NCBI GenBank assembly: GCA_018830605.1
Contig: JAHJRZ010000070.1
Span: 1-9,007, forward strand
DNA: 9,007 nucleotides
Direction: 5' to 3'
Source of the DNA: Patescibacteria group bacterium
GTDB lineage: Bacteria > Patescibacteriota > UBA1384 > JAHJRZ01
Shown: positions 1 to 5,555 of the stretch, piece after piece
Layout of the letters: each line of letters begins with the position of its first letter
Numbering within the stretch: the first letter of the stretch is position 1
Position numbers and translations under genes: made by a program
The notes under the pieces: model-generated
Databases searched by the model: none
What the model was told of the DNA's origin: nothing
The model's input: only the letters and a program-made list of their open reading frames with translations

Positions 1-50
1 AGTTTAGTTGATAAAGTATTTTTTTGCAAGGATTTGATTTTGATAATTAC

Positions 51-129
51 TTGACAAGAAAAATGGCTATGCTAAGCTTGAACTCGTAATTACCAAACTA
101 TTGACAAGAATTAATAACTATGCTATAAT
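51..129 (+). promoter_or_regulatory. Tandem sigma70-type promoters for the Rpf-like gene
   Basis: The proximal promoter has TTGACA at 101-106, a 17-base spacer and TATAAT at 124-129. TGC directly before the -10 makes it an extended -10. Transcription should start near 136, giving a leader of about 90 bases. A degenerate copy lies exactly 50 bp upstream: TTGACA at 51-56, a 16-base spacer and TAAGCT at 73-78, again preceded by TGC. Both copies share TTGACAAGAA and CTATGCTA, so this looks like a local duplication of the promoter. The proximal copy is essentially consensus; activity of the distal one is uncertain. Confidence 0.75.
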
Positions 130-225
130 ACCTACGTCTTGAAATGAATGGGTTTAGAAGGGATTTAACCATATTAGAGAACCTTTTGTGGCCTGTTTAT
201 AAGAGACTTAAGGAGTATAAAACTT

Positions 226-849
226 ATGAAAAGATTCAGTGCGTTTTTTGTTCTTACGATGCTCACAGCACTGTCAATCTCCGGAGTTGTACAAGCTAAT
301 TACACCTCAGACTATGAGTTTGAGGCAAAACTTGCGACTACTCAAACTCTACCTATCAAAATAGAAAAAACAAAAATTGAAGTTAACGAACTCTCCCTGA
401 CTCAAGACGCAAAAGTTCTTGAGCCAAAAGAGAATTGTCAAATAGAAATTAAGATTGTTGCGGGTGAATCTAATCTTGATCGTGCGGCTCGACTTGTCCG
501 TGAAGAGGCCGAGCGAGCTGCCCAAGCTCAAGCGATTGAAGCCGTCCGTGCCCAAGAGAGAGCTAAAGTAAAAGTTCTTCCTTCAGCCGGTTTAGACTTA
601 GGCGACGCTTGGTTAAGACTTAGAATGTGTGAATCTGGCAATACTTACTCTCGCAATTCTGGTAATGGCTACTATGGTGCATATCAGTTTAACATCTCTA
701 CCTGGAGGAGCTATGCTCCTGCCGGATATGCAGATGTTCGACCTGACTTAGCTCCGCCTGCTGTCCAAGATCAGGCTGCGCTTGCGCTTTACCATAAGCG
801 CGGCTGGCAGCCCTGGCCCGCTTGTTCGAGAAAACTTGGTTTGAGATAA
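226..849 (+). CDS. Secreted Rpf-like (transglycosylase-like domain) protein
   Basis: This 207-residue protein should be exported and cleave peptidoglycan, like resuscitation-promoting factors with a lysozyme/transglycosylase-like fold. Residues 1-24 form a signal peptide (KR, hydrophobic stretch, VQA before the likely cut). Residues 25-80 are an unrecognised linker. Residues 84-114 are rich in Ala/Glu/Arg and probably coiled. The Rpf domain occupies about 127-205: it has MCESG with the likely catalytic Glu136, NGYYGAYQF, and WQPWPAC near the end. Cys135 and Cys200 are placed like the conserved disulfide of the family. AAGGAGT at 210-216 supports the ATG at 226. It is a single-gene unit with a strong promoter and a terminator immediately downstream. 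The domain call is firm; a resuscitation role is inferred from the family. Confidence 0.88.
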   Translation: MKRFSAFFVLTMLTALSISGVVQANYTSDYEFEAKLATTQTLPIKIEKTKIEVNELSLTQDAKVLEPKENCQIEIKIVAGESNLDRAARLVREEAERAAQAQAIEAVRAQERAKVKVLPSAGLDLGDAWLRLRMCESGNTYSRNSGNGYYGAYQFNISTWRSYAPAGYADVRPDLAPPAVQDQAALALYHKRGWQPWPACSRKLGLR

Positions 850-855
850 GTAAAG

Positions 856-889
856 AATCAAAACCCCCCGTTCGGGGGGCTTTGATTTT
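856..889 (+). terminator. Intrinsic terminator of the Rpf-like gene
   Basis: The stem is CCCCCC (864-869) with GGGGGG (874-879) around the loop GTTC. It is extended outward by AATCAAA (856-862) pairing with TTTGATT (881-887) across one mismatch. A short T run follows. It begins seven bases after the stop codon of the Rpf-like gene. The symmetric A and T flanks suggest it may also work in reverse. Confidence 0.85.
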
Positions 890-899
890 GTAACAAAAA

Positions 900-937
900 T
901 AAAAAAGGCGGACGAACCGATGAGTTGGCCGTCCGCC
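900..937 (-). terminator. Intrinsic terminator of the G+C-rich minus-strand unit
   Basis: On the minus strand GGCGGACG (937-930) pairs with CGTCCGCC (914-907) around a 15-base loop and is followed by a long T run (plus-strand A run at about 897-906). This is a strong rho-independent terminator about 20 bases past the stop codon at 957. It supports the idea that the reading frame ending at 957 is the real end of a transcribed gene. Confidence 0.85.
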
Positions 938-956
938 GAGGACGTGAAGCGCGTGG

Positions 957-1310
957 TTAGTCGGGGATGAAGCGGACCGCATCTTGCGGACCCTTGAGGT
1001 CTCGGTAGACAAAGCTCAGACAACGATAACCAGCCGATCTCCATATGCTTTGCCTCTCGTAGTATACTGGCCAGATCTCATCAAGGCGTACGTTGGCGAG
1101 GGCATGGCTTGACTCGAGTGGTAGCGCGCGGAGGCCCTCGAATCCGGACAACGTTTCGAGTACTCGATCGAACATCTCAACTGCCGCCGTGACTCGTTCG
1201 GTGGTCGGTCGGAAGACGAAGAAACGGAAGTGGTCAGGGGTAATGAGAAGAGGAAGGAACTTGAGGGTCTCAAGTCGGCAGTACTGTTGGTAGTTGCGGT
1301 AGTTTCTTTT
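957..1310 (-). CDS. Downstream part of a G+C-rich unknown gene (shifted frame)
   Basis: This frame is open from about 1397 to a TAA at 957-959. Above the Met codon at 1175 it contains no ATG, GTG or TTG, yet the translation between 1310 and 1175 looks like real protein (for example LITPDHFRFFVFRPTTERV). Codons favour G or C in the third position, as in the 1270-1686 frame, while the third minus-strand frame is a Ser/Thr/Arg-rich shadow. The simplest reading is that this is the C-terminal half of the gene starting at 1686, reached by a +1 shift near the GGGG run at 1314-1311. Translated from ATG 1175 alone it gives 72 residues ending AVRFIPD. No family is recognised. The alternative is an independent 72-residue protein. 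Confidence 0.55.
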   Translation of the reverse strand, partial: KRNYRNYQQYCRLETLKFLPLLITPDHFRFFVFRPTTERVTAAVEMFDRVLETLSGFEGLRALPLESSHALANVRLDEIWPVYYERQSIWRSAGYRCLSFVYRDLKGPQDAVRFIPD

Positions 1311-1686
1311 CCCCTCGTTGTAGCCACCCCGAGAGGAGCCAAAGGATCTCCTTTGGCATCCGGCCGCCGCGCGGATGCTTGAACTTGAGTCCGTGTTCTA
1401 CCTCGAACCACAAAGCGTACAACACGTCTAGACCATCACGTGATCGGTCTCCGCCGATTTTCGCCACCCATCCCTCAGGAAGGTCAAGTGCGTCGACATC
1501 TCGACCTGTCACCACATTCGGTTCGAGAACTCGCATTGTATCCCTTGTCAGTGTGCCTCCATCTCTGGTGCCATAAGGCACGGTTAGGAAGTCGTAGGGA
1601 GCTGTATAGCGTGTGCCAAAAATCGGACCGTTCTCGTCGTGGCGCATGAAGCTTTTTCTTATTTCCGGCTTTTCCGGTGTGCTCAT
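1270..1686 (-). CDS. Upstream part of a G+C-rich gene of unknown function
   Basis: This 138-residue frame starts at ATG 1686, preceded by a GGAAGGGG ribosome-binding site eight bases upstream. I do not recognise a family. The protein is soluble-looking, rich in Arg/Gly/Asp, with no signal peptide or membrane span. The last ten residues (LPQLPTVLPT) look out of frame. If translation moves to the +1 frame at about 1311, the product continues to 957 and would be roughly 242 residues. Composition departs from the AT-rich neighbours: 35 of the 60 bases at 1441-1500 are G or C. That points to recent transfer or an unusual expression class. The gene has its own candidate promoter and a strong terminator. 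It may be a disrupted gene, an assembly error or a programmed frameshift. Confidence 0.6.
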   Translation of the reverse strand: MSTPEKPEIRKSFMRHDENGPIFGTRYTAPYDFLTVPYGTRDGGTLTRDTMRVLEPNVVTGRDVDALDLPEGWVAKIGGDRSRDGLDVLYALWFEVEHGLKFKHPRGGRMPKEILWLLSGWLQRGEKKLPQLPTVLPT

Positions 1687-1742
1687 CAGTTATGCCCCTT
1701 CCTCATAGAAAGGTTGTGCAGCGTGTGGCGCATCCTGATAGG

Positions 1743-1785
1743 ATTTGCGCAAATTAATCTTATTGTTAAAGACCCAAAATGTTAA
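1743..1785 (-). promoter_or_regulatory. Candidate promoter and operator palindrome for the G+C-rich gene
   Basis: On the minus strand TTAACA (1785-1780) is followed by a 17-base spacer and TAAGAT (1762-1757). The perfect 12-bp palindrome ATTTGCGCAAAT (1743-1754) lies where transcription would begin, a usual place for a repressor to bind. The -10 is a partial match only, so this is a proposal. Confidence 0.4.
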
Positions 1786-1831
1786 TCATCATATAAAAAA
1801 CATAAAAAATTTTATAAAACAGCTAAAATCG

Positions 1832-1873
1832 TCTACACCCGTTTATACAACGATCGTTGGCAAAACGGGTATA
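1832..1873. repeat. ACGATCGT hairpin element, copy 1
   Basis: The outer stem is ACCCGTTT (1837-1844) with AAACGGGT (1863-1870). It encloses a second, self-complementary core AACGATCGTT (1849-1858). The left arm TCTACACCCGTTT is repeated exactly at copy 2 (2478-2490), on the other side of the PaaX-like gene. The downstream half overlaps the proposed -35 box of that gene, so this copy may also act as an operator. Confidence 0.8.
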
Positions 1874-1885
1874 AAGTTTTATAAT
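1857..1885 (+). promoter_or_regulatory. Promoter of the short PaaX-like gene
   Basis: TTGGCA (1857-1862), a 17-base spacer and TATAAT (1880-1885) form a good sigma70-type promoter. The predicted start of transcription (about 1892) coincides with the ATG at 1893, and no Shine-Dalgarno sequence precedes that ATG, so the mRNA may be leaderless. The -35 box overlaps the ACGATCGT palindrome of the hairpin element. Confidence 0.6.
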
Positions 1886-1892
1886 AGAAATA

Positions 1893-2468
1893 ATGAAAAA
1901 AAGAAGAAGAGCAAAATACAGAGAGATCACCTTGTCCATATTGGAATTCGTGGCTTCCTCGGCCGAAATGATCGCTTTGTCGTTTTTAGACCAAAAAAGG
2001 ATTATGCGGTGGTACAAGTATGGTCATCCTTTGGAATTGGAGTCGGAGAGATTTTTTGAATACTTAAGAAGATTAGAAAAAAGAGGTTATGTAAAGATAA
2101 AAATTCGTGATAAATCTTGCAGCGTTCGTTTAACTAAAAAAGGAGAAATTAAATTAATAGAAAATAATAAAGATAATATTATTGATGGAAAATGGAGGAT
2201 GATTTCTTTTGATATCCCGGAGAAATTAAAAAACAGAAGAAATCTTTTTAGGAGCGCGATCAAAAGAATTGGTTTTCGGCAGGTGCAAAAAAGTCTTTGG
2301 GCTTGTCCATTTATCAAGGCAGACAAGATAGAAAAAATTATCAATTATTATAAAGTGAAGAAGTTTGTGTGCTATCTTATCGTTGAGAAAACGGATATTG
2401 ATTATTATTTGAAAGAGTTATTCAGTGATGATTTAAAAAAACAGCAAAAGATTTCTCGTAAAAAGTAG
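1893..2468 (+). CDS. Short PaaX-family-like regulator with Cas2-like core
   Basis: This 191-residue basic protein has an N-terminal winged-helix region (about 10-90, ending in a typical wing: RGYVKIKIRDKSCSVRLTKKG). After it comes a ferredoxin-like segment (about 98-178) resembling the PaaX/Cas2 core: WRMISFDIPE with Asp107 at the Cas2 metal-ligand position, then RRNLFRSAIKRIGFRQVQKSLW. The C-terminal PaaX domain found in the 3823-4575 protein is absent, so it is about 60 residues shorter. It ends in a Lys-rich tail. The likely role is a DNA-binding regulator; nuclease activity is not implied, because many such proteins lack it. The gene is bounded by two copies of the ACGATCGT hairpin element, one over its promoter and one serving as its terminator, which suggests autoregulation or a movable unit. 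Isolated genes of this type are sometimes labelled cas2, but no CRISPR array or other cas gene is present here. Confidence 0.72.
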   Translation: MKKRRRAKYREITLSILEFVASSAEMIALSFLDQKRIMRWYKYGHPLELESERFFEYLRRLEKRGYVKIKIRDKSCSVRLTKKGEIKLIENNKDNIIDGKWRMISFDIPEKLKNRRNLFRSAIKRIGFRQVQKSLWACPFIKADKIEKIINYYKVKKFVCYLIVEKTDIDYYLKELFSDDLKKQQKISRKK

Positions 2469-2477
2469 AAAAAATTT

Positions 2478-2528
2478 CTACACCCGTTTTTCACACGATC
2501 GTCGCAAAGACGGGTGCGGTTTTTATTT
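2478..2528 (+). terminator. ACGATCGT hairpin element, copy 2, acting as terminator
   Basis: CACCCGT (2481-2487) pairs with ACGGGTG (2510-2516). The stem extends inward through a T-G wobble and TTT/AAA to 11 pairs. The loop contains the palindrome ACGATCGT (2495-2502). A T-rich tail follows (2520-2528). It lies between the ends of the convergent PaaX-like and rarA genes and so suits a terminator for the former. Its left arm is identical over 13 bases to that of copy 1. Confidence 0.8.
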
Positions 2529-2533
2529 TGAGG

Positions 2534-3817
2534 TTATAATTTTTTTTGAGAGATAAGCCTTGTTTTCTCAAGTTTTTCTTTTATCTTTTCCTCAAATCCT
2601 TGATCCGTCGGATAATAATATTTTTTTCCTTTTAAATTTTTAGGCATAAAATCGATATCAGGTGCGATATGGTCTTTAAAATCATGGGCATATTTGTATC
2701 CCGAGCCGTAATTTAATTCTTTCATTAGTTCAGTTACAGCGTTTCTTAAATGTAGCGGAACAGGGTCGAGTTTTTTGTTTTTAATATCCGTTCTGGCCCT
2801 TAAGAGCGCGAGATAAGAAGCATTTGATTTTGGGGCGCAAGAGAGATAAGTCGTGGCTTGAGCTAAATTTAGCTGCGCTTCAGGCAGACCAACGTATTCG
2901 ACGGCGTGAGCACAGGCGGTCGCTACCATCAAAGCGTGGGGGTCAGCATTGCTGATGTCTTCGGAAGCTAAAATAACCAGGCGCCGGGCAATAAAGCGGG
3001 CATCATCTCCTGCCTCAAGCATGCGGGCAAGGTAATGAAGAGCGGCGTCAGGGTTGGAGCCGCGGATTGATTTAATATAAGCGGAGATAGTATTGTAATG
3101 CTCCTCCCCTTTTTTATCATAAAGAATAAATTTCGTGGTCGCTGATTTTACAATTTTAAGGTCAATAATTTTTTTAGCGGTAATGTCAGCTGCTTTTTCA
3201 AGGATATTCAGAGCAATTCGCGCGTCTCCTCCTGAAACCATAGCCATATAATCGATTGCCTCTTTTTTTATTTTTAATTTTAATTCTCCCAATCCCCCCT
3301 CTTTATTTTTAAGAGCAAAATTTATAATCTGTCCAATATTATCTTCATTTAAGCTTTCAAGCGTAATTACTTGGGCGCGGGACAAGAGCGGCGAATTAAC
3401 ATAAAAAGACGGATTTTCCGTGGTCGCGCCGATAAGAATTATTGAACCATCTTCGACTCCCGGGAGTAATGTGTCTTGTTGCGCCTTATTAAAGCGATGT
3501 ACCTCATCTAAAAACAAAATTGTCTTTTCTTGGTTAAATTTTTTAAGTTTACGCGCTTCTTCGATAATTTTTTTAACCTCCGGTACTTTTGCCGTGACCG
3601 CGGAAAGATTAATAAATCTCGCCTTTGAAAGATTGGCGATAATTCGGGCAAGCGTCGTCTTACCGCAGCCAGGAGGCCCCCAAAAAATAAGAGAGGGTAT
3701 TTTATCTTTTTTGATTAATTTACGAAGCGGCCCTCTTAAATTTAAGAGTTCTTTCTGTCCAACAAAAGTTTTTAAATCAGTCGGCCTCATTCTTTCTGCC
3801 AGGGGTGTATCTGACAT
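2534..3817 (-). CDS. rarA: Replication-associated recombination ATPase RarA (MgsA)
   Basis: This AAA+ ATPase of the RarA/MgsA/WRNIP1 family acts at stalled replication forks, related to clamp-loader subunits. Counting from Met at 3817 (427 residues, close to the E. coli size): Walker A GPPGCGKTT at 47-55, Walker B ILFLDEVH at 100-107, sensor 1 GATTENPSF from 130 and the LSRA arginine finger at 145-148. The C-terminal half carries the family signature around RFIARRLVILASEDISNADP and GLPEAQLNLAQA. A Met 23 codons upstream (3886) is in frame, but those residues overlap the preceding PaaX-family gene and lie outside the family domain. The chosen ATG is five bases past that gene's stop, so translational coupling is likely; no clear Shine-Dalgarno is seen. 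Confidence 0.95.
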   Translation of the reverse strand: MSDTPLAERMRPTDLKTFVGQKELLNLRGPLRKLIKKDKIPSLIFWGPPGCGKTTLARIIANLSKARFINLSAVTAKVPEVKKIIEEARKLKKFNQEKTILFLDEVHRFNKAQQDTLLPGVEDGSIILIGATTENPSFYVNSPLLSRAQVITLESLNEDNIGQIINFALKNKEGGLGELKLKIKKEAIDYMAMVSGGDARIALNILEKAADITAKKIIDLKIVKSATTKFILYDKKGEEHYNTISAYIKSIRGSNPDAALHYLARMLEAGDDARFIARRLVILASEDISNADPHALMVATACAHAVEYVGLPEAQLNLAQATTYLSCAPKSNASYLALLRARTDIKNKKLDPVPLHLRNAVTELMKELNYGSGYKYAHDFKDHIAPDIDFMPKNLKGKKYYYPTDQGFEEKIKEKLEKTRLISQKKL

Positions 3818-3822
3818 AAGAT

Positions 3823-4575
3823 TTAGTTTTTTGTTAAATATTTGTCTAATTGCCGATAAATATTGTAAGCTTTTTTGCCGTGCCAATCTTTACTTTGGAG
3901 TCCGGTGGGAAGTTTAGGGTCTTTTAAATAAATGTTTAAATATTCTTTTTCTGTGATTCGAGAGAGAAGGTCAAGAGCAATCAAGAGAAGCTTTTCATTA
4001 TGGAAAGGAAAGGCTTTTAATTTCTTAAACCGCTTGATTGTTTTTTTAACAAAGCAGCGGTACTCTTCGTTAAGTTTATCCATCTTCCAAATGCGATGAA
4101 TAATTTCTTTTTCGTCAGGCGCAGCCATATTAAAAGATAAGACTTTAACTTGCCACTGCAGATTTTTGCCTCGAATGATTCTTCTAATCTCATTTGCCAC
4201 ATCAACCGGTCTTACCCAAACCGAACCCTGCATCATGCCGAATCCTAATTTTTGTAATTTGTACCTTAAAGTATCACGGATTTTCTTGCTGTGTTCAGGG
4301 ATATCAAAGAGAACCATAGTCCAGCGCCTGCTCCATCCTGATCCGTTGTAAGGTACTTTATTATCCGGTTTGATCATCTTGCGGCGTGCTTTGGATAAGA
4401 GGATGAGCCGGCCTTTTTTTTCTTGGATATCAGAATTTTCAAGCAGTTTTTTTATGGTTTTCTCCGTCTCGTTTTTTTTCTGTCTGTTGATTGCTTTAAT
4501 AATTTCTTTGAGGTCAGCCCGGGTTAAGTTAGGATGATTTTTTAAAATATAAAGAGCCATCTTCTCAATTTGCAT
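3823..4575 (-). CDS. Full-length PaaX-family transcriptional regulator
   Basis: Counting from Met at 4575 the protein has 250 residues and three PaaX-like parts. An N-terminal winged helix covers about 1-65. A Cas2-like core covers about 84-150 (RRWTMVLFDIPE with Asp91, then LRYKLQKLGFGMMQGSVWVRP). A PaaX C-terminal domain covers about 155-250 (FPFHNEKLLLIALDLL and LPTGLQSKDWHGKKAYNIYRQL). The family represses catabolic genes in response to a small ligand (phenylacetyl-CoA for the founder); the ligand here is unknown. The frame stays open to 4758, but the extra 61 codons read through a hairpin element and the proposed promoter, so the shorter start is preferred. It sits between lexA and rarA on one strand, five bases ahead of rarA. 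Regulation of rarA or of itself is a reasonable inference. Confidence 0.85.
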   Translation of the reverse strand: MQIEKMALYILKNHPNLTRADLKEIIKAINRQKKNETEKTIKKLLENSDIQEKKGRLILLSKARRKMIKPDNKVPYNGSGWSRRWTMVLFDIPEHSKKIRDTLRYKLQKLGFGMMQGSVWVRPVDVANEIRRIIRGKNLQWQVKVLSFNMAAPDEKEIIHRIWKMDKLNEEYRCFVKKTIKRFKKLKAFPFHNEKLLLIALDLLSRITEKEYLNIYLKDPKLPTGLQSKDWHGKKAYNIYRQLDKYLTKN

Positions 4576-4609
4576 ACTCGCCTTTCCGCCCCTCGGGTTA
4601 ATTTTTTCT

Positions 4610-4638
4610 ATTTTCGCAGACGCGGAAAATGATGTCAA
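4610..4638 (-). promoter_or_regulatory. Promoter for the PaaX-family gene and rarA
   Basis: On the minus strand TTGACA (4638-4633), a 17-base spacer and GAAAAT (4615-4610) with TGC directly before the -10 give an extended -10 promoter. Transcription would start near 4603, some 28 bases ahead of ATG 4575. The spacer and -10 contain an imperfect inverted repeat (TTTTCCGC / GCGAAAA on the minus strand, about 4629-4611), which could be an operator. Confidence 0.6.
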
Positions 4639-4648
4639 GGCGTCGCTC

Positions 4649-4780
4649 GACTCTGACACGAAAAATCGCTCGATTTCCCCACCGTGGAAATCATCGCTTA
4701 ACATTCGGTTTTGCTCGTCCCGACGTATCGTCGGGACACCATGGCCGCAAAACCTCATGATGTTTTTCGTTGCCAGAGTC
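4649..4780. repeat. Multi-arm palindromic element between lexA and the PaaX-family gene
   Basis: The outer inverted repeat is GACTCTG + ACGAAAAA (4649-4655, 4658-4665) with TTTTTCGT + CAGAGTC (4763-4770, 4774-4780). Inside are two hairpins. The first is GATTTCC/GGAAATC (4672-4678 and 4686-4692). The second is GGTTTTGC/GCAAAACC (4707-4714 and 4747-4754), which encloses the perfect GTCCCGACG/CGTCGGGAC (4717-4725 and 4729-4737). The layout suggests a palindromic intergenic repeat (REP/MITE-like). It occupies most of the 229-base gap and has no coding look. Confidence 0.7.
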
Positions 4781-4804
4781 TCGCTTTTAGAGAAAGTTTT
4801 GAAT

Positions 4805-5419
4805 CTAGCAATATTTTAGTACGCCTTTAACTACTCCTTGGATGCGCAGTTCATCTGGAAAAACGATTATTGGCTCAAATTCCGAGTTTTCGGGTTGGAG
4901 AACAAGGTGGTCTTCTTTGGGGATATATTTTTTGACCGTGGTCTCGTCACCAATCAGAGCGACGACTGTTTCGCCAACTTCGGCGGTGTATTGTTTTTTA
5001 ACAATGACAATATCCCCGTCCTCAATCCGCGGCGCCATTGAATTACCTTTGATCTTTAATAAATAGATATTGGCGTCCTGTTTTAAAAATCTGGTTGAAA
5101 TGGGAATCCAATCAAGAATATTTTCTTCAGCCAAGATTCCCGCGCCGCCTGATGACCAGCCGACTAAAGGAACGCGAACTAAATCAGGAGCGGGCTTGTG
5201 GTTTTTATCCGCTAAAAGAATTATATTTCGGGCAGATTCTGAGTTGCGCCTGATGTATCCTTTTTTTTCCAGTTGATTTAAGTGATGGCTGACCGCATGA
5301 GGCGATTTGACCTTGATTTCTTTGGCGATCTCGCGAATCGTCGGCGCCTCGCCAGACTCATCTTGTGAGCGCTTAATGATTTCTAAAATTCGCGTTTGTT
5401 TTTTGGAAAGAGTTATCAT
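4805..5419 (-). CDS. lexA: SOS repressor LexA
   Basis: LexA represses DNA-damage genes and cleaves itself when stimulated by RecA filaments. The 204-residue protein is of normal length. A winged-helix DNA-binding domain occupies about 1-65 (TIREIAKEIKVKSPHAVSHHL, with the wing after KKGYIRR). A linker follows, then the S24 peptidase domain. The scissile Ala93-Gly94 lies in GGAGILAEEN, catalytic Ser127 in KGNSMAP and catalytic Lys163 in ETTVKKY. AGGAGG at 5430-5425, five bases ahead of ATG 5419, fixes the start. The leader contains a three-way-junction hairpin element that abuts the ribosome-binding site, and the promoter -35 lies in a palindrome shared with the divergent cold-shock gene. The operator used by this LexA cannot be assigned from the sequence alone. 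Confidence 0.95.
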   Translation of the reverse strand: MITLSKKQTRILEIIKRSQDESGEAPTIREIAKEIKVKSPHAVSHHLNQLEKKGYIRRNSESARNIILLADKNHKPAPDLVRVPLVGWSSGGAGILAEENILDWIPISTRFLKQDANIYLLKIKGNSMAPRIEDGDIVIVKKQYTAEVGETVVALIGDETTVKKYIPKEDHLVLQPENSEFEPIIVFPDELRIQGVVKGVLKYC

Positions 5420-5430
5420 TTTTTCCTCCT

Positions 5431-5490
5431 TTACCCTGTTAAATGCCCTGTGGGCAATCCCGACGATGTCGGGATTATTTAACAGGGTGA
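5431..5490. repeat. Three-way-junction palindromic element in the lexA leader
   Basis: The outer stem is ACCCTGTTAAAT (5433-5444) with ATTTAACAGGGT (5477-5488), 12 perfect pairs. It encloses GCCC-TGT-GGGC (5445-5455) and AATCCCGAC-GAT-GTCGGGATT (5456-5476), with no unpaired base at the junction. The element lies wholly inside the predicted lexA 5' leader and ends directly at the AGGAGG. It shares the TCCCGAC/GTCGGGA arm and the two-arm layout with the element at 4649-4780. Confidence 0.9.
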
Positions 5491-5518
5491 ATTATACAAA
5501 TTATTATTCAGTAATTTT

Positions 5519-5547
5519 AGTATAAATAATTAAAAATTTCGTGTCAA
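5519..5547 (-). promoter_or_regulatory. lexA promoter
   Basis: On the minus strand TTGACA (5547-5542), a 17-base spacer and TATACT (5524-5519) predict a start near 5512 and a leader of about 93 bases holding the junction element. A second TATAAT at 5496-5491 has no good -35. Confidence 0.7.
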
Positions 5548-5555
5548 TATTGACA
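5542..5555. promoter_or_regulatory. Shared palindrome TGTCAATATTGACA between lexA and the cold-shock gene
   Basis: This is a 14-bp perfect palindrome. Its two halves are the -35 hexamers of the divergent promoters. A dimer bound here would block both. It is the best candidate in this intergenic region for an autoregulatory LexA operator, but the motif does not match the known E. coli or Bacillus boxes. Confidence 0.5.

Noticed and set aside
1163..1170. TCGATCGA in the G+C-rich unit as another member of the ACGATCGT element family
   Set aside because: No flanking inverted repeat and no GCAAA right flank; it lies inside a coding frame.
1016..1411. 131-residue minus-strand frame over the G+C-rich unit
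   Set aside because: Ser/Thr/Arg/Pro-rich composition typical of a shadow frame, with no ribosome-binding site; the other two frames look coding.
1745..2059. 104-residue plus-strand frame ahead of and overlapping the short PaaX-like gene
   Set aside because: Low-complexity Lys/Asn/Ile translation of AT-rich intergenic DNA and of the hairpin element; it overlaps a recognisable gene in another frame.
1893..2468. Reading the short PaaX-like gene as cas2 of a CRISPR system
   Set aside because: No repeat-spacer array, cas1 or effector gene is present, and the protein has an N-terminal winged helix like PaaX rather than being a bare Cas2.
3818..3886. In-frame N-terminal extension of RarA (23 codons)
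   Set aside because: It overlaps the coding end of the preceding gene, and the family domain begins right after Met at 3817.
4576..4758. In-frame N-terminal extension of the PaaX-family gene (61 codons)
   Set aside because: The translation runs through the palindromic element and a good promoter and does not resemble the family N-terminus. ATG 4575 begins the winged-helix domain.
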